From assembly GCA_033065855.1 (NCBI GenBank), contig JAVXUO010002340.1, positions 310,001 through 374,000 of the forward strand: a stretch of 64,000 nucleotides of DNA, in the 5' to 3' direction. The notes under the pieces were generated by a model, which saw nothing but the letters and a program-made list of their open reading frames with translations, searched no databases and had not been told where the DNA came from. How positions within the stretch are numbered: the stretch's first letter is position 1; every line of letters begins with the position of its first letter. This DNA is from Escallonia rubra. Taxonomy: Eukaryota > Streptophyta > Magnoliopsida > Escalloniales > Escalloniaceae. Positions 55,929 through 64,000 of this stretch are shown one piece after another. A program made the position numbers and the translations under genes.

Positions 55929-57185
55929 AAGAATTTGGAACTCTTACCTCGGTTCTAACTTTTCCTAATTCTTCCAACAATTGAGGTTCTCTAGTAACCA
56001 TAGCAGAAAGTCTTCCTATACTCTTCCTACTTAGCGCATCTGCCACAACATTAGCCTTACCTGGATGGTACAAAATGGTGGAATCACAATCCTTCAACAA
56101 TTCCAACCACCGTCTCTGTCTCATATTCAACTCTTTTTGTGTGAACATGTATTTCAAACTCTTATGATCCGTATTAATTTCACCCGGTTCACCGTACAAC
56201 TAATGACGCCAAATCCTTAGTGCAAAAATGACAGCTACTAATTCCAAGTCATGGGTACGATAATTCAGCGCATGCTGTTTAAGTTGTCTGGAGGCATAAG
56301 CAATAACCTTACCCCCGTTGCGTGAGCACACTATAGATGACTAAACCTCCAGATTCAGATGGCAGTGTCAAGACTGGTCCCGAAACTAAACGCTTCTTAA
56401 ATTGTTGAAAACTCTTTTCACATTCTTCTGTCCACCAAAATTTGGCATACTTTCTTGTCAACTGGGTCAAAGGAATAGAAATGCGAGAGAAACCTTCGAC
56501 ATACCTCCTATAATAACCTGCTAGTCCCAAGAAACTTCTAATTTCTGTCACGGAGGCCGGCCTCTCCCATTTCACAATTGCTTCGTAGGATCCACATATA
56601 TCCCATCTTTAGTCACTACATGACCCAAGAACGAAACCTGTTCTAACCAAAACTCACACTTATTGAACTTGGAAAATGTCTTTCATGCTCCTCCGTGCTC
56701 TTGGAATAAACCAAAATATCATCTATAAAGACCATCACAAACAGATCCATGTATTTTTTAAACACCCTGTTCATTAGGTCCATAAATGCGGCCAGAGCTT
56801 TCATCAGACGGAAAGGCATTACTAAAAATTCGTAATGGCCATACCGCGGCCTAATAGCAGTCTTTGGTACATCCTCCTTCTTCACCTTAAGTTGATGGTA
56901 CCCTGATCGAAGGTCTATTTTCGTGAAGTACCTTGCACGTTGAAGTTGATCAAATAGGTCGTCGATTCTAGGCAGGGTATATTTATTTCGGACTGCCAGG
57001 CGATTAAGCTCCCTATAGCCGATACATAAACGCATGCTCCCATCCCTCTTCTTAACAAATAGTACCGGCGCACCCCATGGAGACACACTAGGACGAATCA
57101 TACCCTTGTATAAAAGTTCTTGTAATTGCTCCTTTAGTTCCTTAAGTTCAGTAGGAGCCAACCTGTAGGGTGCTTTGGGAATAGG
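55921..57185 (-). pseudogene. Unit F RNase H and reverse transcriptase
   Basis: RNase H at 55921-56199 (without the F-T-Q-K-E duplication), connection region at 56309-56575, RT at 56643-57161 with [16 protein letters not shown] and F-I-D-D-I-L-V-Y-S. The RT N-terminus is cut by the unit's deletion. Confidence 0.86.
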
Positions 57186-58284
57186 TGCTGACAGTCAAAT
57201 GCTTACAAAAAGATGCCGAAACGAGTGAGTGTGTGCCACCGAGGTCTAGTAGCGTAAGTGCCTTCTTGTCACAGACTTCAAAGGTACCTGTTACAACATC
57301 ATTTGACGCTCCCGCCTCGTGAGTCGTCATGGCAAAGACTCTGGCACGTCCCTCCTGTGTTCTTGGCTCATCATCCTCTTTCTTATTCCACTTCTGATCA
57401 CAGGAAGGCTTCGTGCAGTTTCTGGCCATGTGTCCCATTGCTCCGCAATTATAACACGCTCCCGTCTCCTTATAGGACGGCGAGTTCCCAGGATATTTTC
57501 CACAAGTAGTACAATTTCTAGTACCGCTTTGAGTCTGCTGCCTTTGCCCCGATCCCCCTAACAATCTTCTCTTGACATCTGATGCTGGTTCCCATCCATT
57601 TCCAGAGTTCTCTTCATTACGGTCCCTCTTTTTCCTCTTGTCTTCCCAGATGCGAAGTTGTTCATCATGAATCCGCTCCAGACGTTGCGCCCCATCCACC
57701 ACTTGTGCATAGGTAGGGTTATCCAGAATAGACATCTGTCGCCTTATCTCAAAGCGCAGTCCCTCTCGAAACTTGCGTGCACGATGACTCTCGTCTTGAA
57801 CAACATGCGAGGCAAATCTTAAAAGTCGCGCAAATCGCTCCTCGTACTCCGTGATCATCTCATTTAGATGCTGAGCGATCCACATGAAGTCGCTCTCCAT
57901 GGCCTCCTTCACATTTGGGGGAAAATACTTCGTGAAGAAGCGGTCATGAAATGCTTGCCATGTGAGATCTCCTTTCGCTTCTACCTTCATCATCCTTGAG
58001 GTAATCTTCCACCATTGGTCTGCCTCGCCTGTAAACTGAAAAATTGCTAACTTCACCTTATGTTTGTCTTAGCACCCTAACACCTCGAATACCTTATCCA
58101 ACTCATTAACCCAAGTCTCCGCAACCACATGATCCACAGCCTTATCGAACTTATTTTGACGCAAACTCGTGAACTGTTTCAAGATCGCAGCGTTAGCTTC
58201 AACCCATGTAGCTTAGGGTTCTTCATCTCTTCTTCCACCTCGGCCTCCTCTGCCACCACGAATTAATCCACCGCGGTAACTCAT
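57186..58284 (-). pseudogene. Unit F gag and protease start
   Basis: 57148-58056 is the longest gag frame (302 codons): Gag domain, basic region, zinc knuckle C-Y-N-C-G-A-M-G-H-M-A-R-N-C and protease start L-L-D-L-G-G-T-H-S-L-V, then an out-of-frame tail made by the deletion. The protease motif has Leu where Ser/Thr is expected. The N-terminal part from ATG 58284 stops at the shared TAA and has extra damage near 58200-58270. Confidence 0.87.
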
Positions 58285-58418
58285 CCTGATTAGCACCATA
58301 AACATAAATAAGCCTAATAATGCTTACACACTAATCATGCACTAATCCTAACAAGCACGGAAGCTTGAAACTAACATGTCTTAAATTGGTTCTAAGAGTC
58401 TACAGAATCTTTAACCTA

Positions 58419-58431
58419 GGCTCTGGTACCA
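58419..58431 (-). other. Unit F primer-binding site (variant)
   Basis: TGGTACCAGAGCC, the ACCAGAG variant shared with C and D. Confidence 0.72.
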
Positions 58432-58848
58432 AAATCTAACGCCCCCGACCTTGGGAGCCGTTACCAACGTATACTTCAAGTCTTAATCAGCGCATTCTAA
58501 TAAATAATCAGTTACACCATGGTATAAAGCTGAGCGTCTAATCCATTATCGACAAAATATCTTCAAAAGATAGAGGCTTAATTAAAACCCAGCCTCTTAC
58601 AATCCATCTAATCACAAAAGAATAATCAATCCCCAAATTCTATTTCAAAAGCCTAATGCCAGGTCAAATTACCCGCATTCGGGTAAAGTTCTCAAAAAAG
58701 AATACATTGTTTTGACACACTAACAAAATAGAAGCTCGAATTCCCCAAGCGTGCCATGCTTCTAATCATGTCTACAACCTGTGGTAAGGGACAAAGCAAA
58801 CAAATCGGGAATGAGCTGAAATAGCCCAGTAAGGGGAAATCAAATGGA

Positions 58849-60526
58849 AAGCAAATACATTAATTCGTATTCCGAAACAAAGCCTTAACCTTGACGAACA
58901 AGCAATAGCAATTGGCATTAATGTCTGTAAGGCGAATCCAATATACGGAATGATCATTAATGGCCATAGGCCCAAAGCGAACACAAAACCCAAAGGTACG
59001 AAATGCATACCGGTAGCGTAATAGCCCTCAACATGAGGACTATCCAGAAGCCACTAAAAGAGACTACATAAGACACTAAGGTGGCCACAAAAGTCAATAT
59101 GTGACTACGAAAGTCTTAAAGACTCCCTTTTTAACAAAAGATTGTTCATCTTAATGATCATGTACAATTTACGAATTGCAAACTCAAAAGCAACGAAGGA
59201 AAATAAGAAGCAATTTGAACAAAACTTCAAAGCAGTACGACAACTAGTAAAGTGATACTATGTAACGAATCCCTACCACAGCAAGAAGTACGAAATCCCT
59301 TACCTTAATCAAGCTTTTAGTAAGAAATCCTCAAGCACCGGCCTTAGAATCTAAAGAGCCTCCCTAGCCTTCTCCCCCCCTCTCTCTCCACCTTTAAGAA
59401 AGAAAATCAAGAGAACCCAAAGGAAAAGGGCTAGAAAGGAAAATGAAGCTATTTAAAGGACAAGTCCTAAGTTGGCAATTTACACTACACTCCCCCCATT
59501 TTTGATACTTATTCAAAATGCACCGAAAACTTTCTATATTTATCAAAAAGGGATCTTACACTTTGTTCCAAACCTAATGATGGTCCCCCAAAGGCCCATT
59601 GTGGTCCATTTTGCATGACACGTCCGCACAAGCAACAGACTTTTTCAACGCTCACAACCGGTCAAAGCGGGAACGCTCAAATCACGTAAGCAAATCTTAA
59701 TTCGTATTCCGAAACAAAGCCGTAACCTTGACGAACAAGCAATAGCAATTGGCATTAATGTCTGTAAGGCGAATCCAATATACGGAATGATCATTAATGG
59801 CCATAGGCCCAAAGCGAACACAAAACCCAAAGGTACGAAATGCATACCGGTAGCGTAATAGCCCTCAACATGAGGACTATCCAGAAGCCACTAAAAGAGA
59901 CTACATAAGACACTAAGGTGGCCACAAAAGTCAATATGTGACTACGAAAGTCTTAAAGACTCCCTTTTTAACAAAAGATTGTTCATCTTAATGATCATGT
60001 ACAATTTACGAATTGCAAACTCAAAAGCAACGAAGGCAAATAGGAAGCAATTTGAACAAAACTTCAAAGTAGTACGACAACTAGTAAAGTGATACTATGT
60101 AACGAATCCCCACCACAGTAAGAAGTACGAAATCCCTTACCTTAATCAAGCCTTTAGTAAGAAATCCTTAAGCACCGGCCTTAGAATCTAAACAGCCTCC
60201 CTAGCCTTCTCCCCCCCCCCCCCCCCTCTCTCTCTCCACCTTTAAGAAAGAAAATCAAGAGAACCCAAAAGAAAAGGGCTAGAAAGGAAAATGAAGCTAT
60301 TTAAAGGACAAAAGTCCTAAGTTGGCAATTTACACTAACACTTCCCCAATTTTTGATACTTATTCAAAATGCACCGAAAACTTTCTAATATTTATAAAAA
60401 AGGGATCTTACACTTTGTTCCCAACCTATGCTGGTCGTACCCAAAGGCCCATTGTGGTCCCATTTTGCATGACACGTCCGCACAAGCAACAGACTTTTTC
60501 AACGCTCACAACCGGCTCAAGTCACG
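58849..60526. repeat. 839-bp tandem duplication in LTR6
   Basis: 58849-59687 recurs from 59688. Each copy contains the same stretch of gypsy LTR, the CACTT target site and the first ~120 bp of the solo LTR (59564-59687 and 60416 onward). The duplication therefore followed that insertion. The junction is GTAAGCAAAT at about 59687. Confidence 0.87.
59564..59687 (+). repeat. Fragment of the Gag-only family LTR
   Basis: TGTTCCAAACC... preceded by CACTT, ending at ATCACGT where duplicated gypsy LTR resumes. It is the duplicated start of the solo LTR at 60416. Confidence 0.85.
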
Positions 60527-60831
60527 TGCACTTCTTACTTCTTCTACGCGACTTCGTCGCCAAGAAACTTATCATCGTGCGACGCCGCATCACGCTTCAA
60601 CCGTCGCACTTCGCACATTGTCCGTCGCTGCGCCATGGCACTTGCCCAAGGAGGTTGGCCTTGGCCTCCCCCTTGGGGTCGGCCTCGGCCTTGGCCTCCC
60701 CCTTGTGGTCGGCCTCGGCCTTCCCTTGGGGTTGGCCTTGGCCTGCCCCCAAGGGTTGGCCTTTGGCCTCTATCCTTAGCACCTTCACTTCTCTTCAAGA
60801 GGCCTTGCATCCTTCGCGACGCCCTTCGCCC

Positions 60832-61062
60832 GTCATCCGGACGTCAACCTCGCGACGTCCGTCGTGCATCACCTTACGGACGTTCGTACATCAACCTCGC
60901 GACGTCCGTCGTGCATCACCTTACGGACGTTCGTACATCAACCTCGCGACGTCCGTCGTGCATCACCTTACGGACGTTCGTACATCAACCTCGCGACGTC
61001 CGTCGTGCATCACCTTACGGACGTTCGTACATCAACCTCGCGACGTCCGTCCTGCAACAACC
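60832..61062. repeat. 47-bp minisatellite, solo LTR (4 full copies plus a partial)
   Basis: Full units start at 60875, 60922, 60969 and 61016. The ~28-bp array with five copies follows at 61066-61200. Confidence 0.9.
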
Positions 61063-61658
61063 TCCCGTCGCCCGGACACAACTCCGCGACCCCCGTCGCC
61101 CGGACACAACTCCGCGACCCCGTCGCCCGGACACAACTCCGCGACCCCCGTCGCCCGGACACAACTCCGCGACCCCGTCGCCCAGACACAACTCCACGAC
61201 GCTCATCATCCGTCGCCCGGACGTCGTCTCCGTGACCCCCGTCACCGACGTTCGGGCGTCACACTCCAACACTTCACCGTGCCCATGCGCCGCGCCGCTG
61301 ATACAGCCGTGCCCCCAGGCTCTCTGTCACACTACCGTGCCCCCGGCACTATACGCACTCTGTCGCGCCCATGCGCCACCATTGACACCAACGTGCCCCC
61401 GGCACCTTACGCACTCTGTCGCGCCCATGCGCCACCATTGACACAAACCTGCCCCCGGCACCTTACGCACTCCGTCGCGCCCATGCGCCGCGCCATTGAC
61501 ATAGACGTGCTCCCGGCACCTTACTCACTTCATCGCGCCCATGCGCCACAATCATGTCATCATGCCCCCGGGCACCACACTCATTCATCACACCATGCGC
61601 ACCTTGCCTTGGTCATGGAACATGCTTCAACCCACTCTCCGGAGTGTACATCATCCGC

Positions 61659-62250
61659 GGGGATAGGCGACTCCTCCGGGACACTATCTCTGCCAGGGAG
61701 CTCTTCAACTCCCCTTCCGCCAGGTAGACGGCTCCTCCGGGATGCTACCTCGGCCAGTCGGGTAGACGGCTCCTCCGGGATGCTACCTTGACATGCTCCG
61801 AGTGCTCCGGCACAAGGACTCACCCGCGGGGATAGGCGACTCCTCCGGGACACTATCTCTGCCAGGGAGCTCTTCAACTCCCCTTCCGCCAGGTAGACGG
61901 CTCCTCCGGGATGCTACCTCGGCCAGTCGGGTAGACGGCTCCTCCGGGATGCTACCTTGACATGCTCCGAGTGCTCCGGCATAAGGACTCACCCGCGGGG
62001 ATAGGCGACTCCTCCGGGACACTATCTCTGCCAGGGAGCTCTTCAACTCCCCTTCCGCCAGGTAGACGGCTCCTCCGGGATGCTACCTCGGCCAGTCGGG
62101 TAGACGGCTCCTCCGGGATGCTACCTTGACTCGCTCCAAGTGCTCCGGCATAAGGACTCACCCGCAGGGATAGGCGACTCCTCCGGGACACTATCTCTGC
62201 CAGGGAGCTCTTCAACTCCCCTTCCGCCAGGTAGACGGCTCCTCCGGGAT
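61659..62250. repeat. 169-bp tandem repeat, solo LTR (4 units)
   Basis: Units start at 61659, 61828, 61997 and 62166. Confidence 0.9.
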
Positions 62251-63409
62251 GCTACCTTGGCCTGCGGAATAGACGACTCCTCCGGGACACTATCTCCGTC
62301 AGGGTGCCTGCGTGACTGGCCTACGTGCTCCGGCACTGGGGGCTTGCGTCGGCACCCCTAGGGACTATGACCCCCGGGTCACTCCGAGACGGGAGCAGGT
62401 CTTCGGAGGGCATCGCGCCTAGTTCACCTGGCAGTTGGGCGTCGGGTCTTCCCCACCGCTGCCAGGCCTGTGGGACTCCGCAAGGGCTTGGATTGGAGGC
62501 TAGATCAAGGGGGTTCTCTGGCCACACCGATGCGGTGGGAGCCAGTCTTTCCAGACAGACAGAGCGACGCTGTGAGGAGCAGGCCGGTTGAATATGCGAT
62601 CTGACAGTCCATGGAGCACCGGCACCCGTGGACCCCCCGGTGACGTGTCACTCCCGGGGAGCGCCACGTGTCGGTTTATGACATCATCATCTCAATCTCT
62701 ATAAATAGAGGTCTTGAGAATTCATTTGAGGGGATAACATTTTGGACATTTTCAGAACATTTTCACTTTCTCACTCTAGAATTCTAGAGAGAGAAACATA
62801 CAGGACTATGACTTTGGACCTAAGCATCGGACTGTGACTGTCGTCGTATATTCATCCTGCGCTATCGCCCTCGCAGCACTGCCACCCTCAAGCTCTGTCT
62901 GGGAAGCCCTTGGTCTCTGCCCTTGTTCCACCCTTGTTGTGTCTCACATCAACATACTTGGAAGCTGACTTGGACTGCAGCCTTTGTGGCACCTCCACGT
63001 AAGTACGAACCCCACTTTCCTTGGCATCACACTTTCATTCGAAGGAAAGACTATTCCTTCGACTGAATCCTTCAGCCGCGAAATAATCAAATTCACCCCT
63101 GTTCTTTTCATTCGACTGAATCCATTTCATTTGACCCAAAGCATCATTCCATTCGACTGAATCCTTCGGTACCCTCTTTTCTCGATTTAAAACACTTTTC
63201 ATTCGAAGCAAAACTTTTTCTTCGAATGAATCTTTCAGTAGCTCCATTATATTTTTTCTTAACGAAGATTGATTCGAATGAATCGGGATTCATTCGACCG
63301 AATCCTTCAGAGAGGGTTTAACGACCAATTTCATCTAATGATTTGATTTATCCTTTAATCTATTTTCCAACAGATATAATCATTCTTAGCATAAAAAAGG
63401 GCTCTTACA

Positions 63410-64000
63410 TTCTCCCCACCTTAAAAGAATTATGTCCCCGGAATTAAACATACCTTAATCATCGAAAAGTTACGCGTGCTTTTTACGTATAACATCCTCA
63501 AGTTCCCAAGTAGCGTCCCTCTAAGAATGGTTATGCTATAATACCTTCACAAAAGCTATCCTCTTAGAGCGCGTGACACCTTCGTCACGTTCCAGGATGC
63601 GATCTGGTTGCTCCTCATAAGATAGATCTTTTCTAACTTGAATAAGCTCAAACTCAATTACATGCGAAGGGTCAAAAACATACTTCCTCAAGCTTGAAAC
63701 TATGAAAAACATTATGTATCTTTGACAAATTTGAAGGCAAGGCTAAACGATAAGAAAGTATACCAATTCGCTCTAAGATTTCAAACGGTCTAATATACCT
63801 TTAAGACAGCTTTCCCTTCTTCCCAAAGTTCAAGACTCCTTTCCACGAGGATACTCGCAAAAACACACGATCACCAACGTCAAATTCGAGCACACGACGC
63901 CTCATATATGCGTAACTCTTCTATTGGCTCTGTGCAGTCTTAAGTTTGTTCCTAATCACTTGGATCTTGTTTGCGGTGATTTGAACAAGTTCTGAACCTA
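63410..64000 (-). mobile_element. Gypsy unit G, 3' end (cut by window end)
   Basis: Polypurine tract, chromodomain-like tail with the shared TAG at 63533-63531 followed in frame by R-D-A-T-W-E-L-E, then the integrase C-terminal block (F-D-V-G-D-R-V-F-L-R near 63860-63890). The unit continues past base 64000. Confidence 0.85.

Larger units (their letters stand above)
54440..58434 (-). mobile_element. Gypsy unit F, internal region (protease-RT deletion)
   Basis: 3995 bp from the polypurine tract to the PBS (58419-58431). Compared with unit E about 480 bp are missing: sequence jumps from the RT N-terminus (GGGAATAGGTGCTG) to the protease start (GACAGTCAAATGC) at about 57188, with short matching bases at the join. 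Confidence 0.9.
60416..63029 (+). mobile_element. Solo LTR of the Gag-only family
   Basis: TGTTCCCAACC to TTGGCATCA, 2614 bp, with a perfect 5-bp TSD CACTT (60411-60415, 63030-63034) and gypsy LTR on both sides. No internal region, so it formed by LTR-LTR recombination. TATA box at 62700-62707. It is shorter than the LTRs at 35068 and 42341 partly because of lost sequence after the promoter-distal start and fewer 169-bp units. Confidence 0.92.
58435..63409 (-). repeat. Gypsy LTR6, expanded by a duplication and a nested solo LTR
   Basis: Starts TCTAACGCC (mutated terminus) and ends GGGCTCTTACA at 63409. An 839-bp tandem duplication and a 2614-bp solo LTR lie inside; removing both leaves a length like the other LTRs. 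Confidence 0.88.
10089..64000 (-). mobile_element. Head-to-tail array of one Ty3/gypsy family with shared LTRs (units A-G)
   Basis: Six times over, one LTR is bordered on its left by a PBS plus gag start and on its right by a polypurine tract plus integrase end, with no gap or TSD. The order is A, LTR1, B, LTR2, C, LTR3, D, LTR4, E, LTR5, F, LTR6, G, all minus strand. Uninterrupted internal regions are about 4.45 kb and LTRs about 1.4-1.5 kb (TGTAAGAGCC...GGCGTTACA on the minus strand). The Gag, RT and the WELED-like chromodomain end suggest a Tekay/Del-type chromovirus. Such arrays arise by recombination between LTRs, not by integration. Confidence 0.85.

Noticed and set aside
1-64000. A host gene, microRNA or other non-transposon system
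   Set aside because: After assigning LTRs, internal regions, the LINE and the CACTA end, only the AT-rich part of 20647-21815 remains unexplained, and it shows no coding or structured-RNA signal that I can support.

Overview
The window is plant nuclear DNA made almost entirely of retrotransposons. I found no host protein gene, tRNA, rRNA, CRISPR array or prokaryotic signal. The evidence is the element types: a Sirevirus-like Ty1/copia remnant, a plant L1-type LINE (DUF4283-type ORF1, endonuclease/RT/zf-RVT ORF2), a CACTA transposon end, chromovirus-like Ty3/gypsy elements and a Tat/Ogre-like Gag-only element. An angiosperm is clear; the species cannot be read from the sequence.

Layout. (1) 1-10088: a copia element on the minus strand that kept gag but lost pol. 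A full LINE (1859-8573, plus strand) interrupts its gag, flanked by an 8-bp target-site duplication. (2) 10089-64000: one head-to-tail array of a single minus-strand Ty3/gypsy family in the pattern LTR-internal-LTR-internal, with each LTR shared by two neighbours. There are seven internal units (A to G) and six LTRs plus a fragment. Unit A also carries a CACTA end. (3) Later insertions in the array: a 4.9-kb solo LTR of a second gypsy family in unit C (TSD GTTAT), itself holding a 1.5-kb solo LTR (TSD ATATA); a 10.2-kb Gag-only LTR element in unit D (TSD CAGTA/CAGTC); and a 2.6-kb solo LTR of that same family in LTR6 (TSD CACTT), next to an 839-bp tandem duplication.

The main observation is that the array units share disabling lesions. 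These are a changed protease motif (D-P-G, D-L-G or N-P-G in place of D-S/T-G), a deletion with frameshift just after the RT F-I-D-D box, a stop in the integrase, and a stop just before the chromodomain W-E-L-E-D end. Subsets share further stops, indels and a mutated LTR terminus, in conflicting combinations. This fits DNA-level spread of an already dead element by unequal or LTR-LTR recombination rather than independent retrotransposition. The second notable item is the Gag-only element, whose LTRs (about 2.95 kb) carry several minisatellites that differ in copy number between LTR copies.

All domain calls are by eye from motifs. Boundaries marked by TG...CA ends plus TSDs are good to the base; others are approximate. 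No searches were run.
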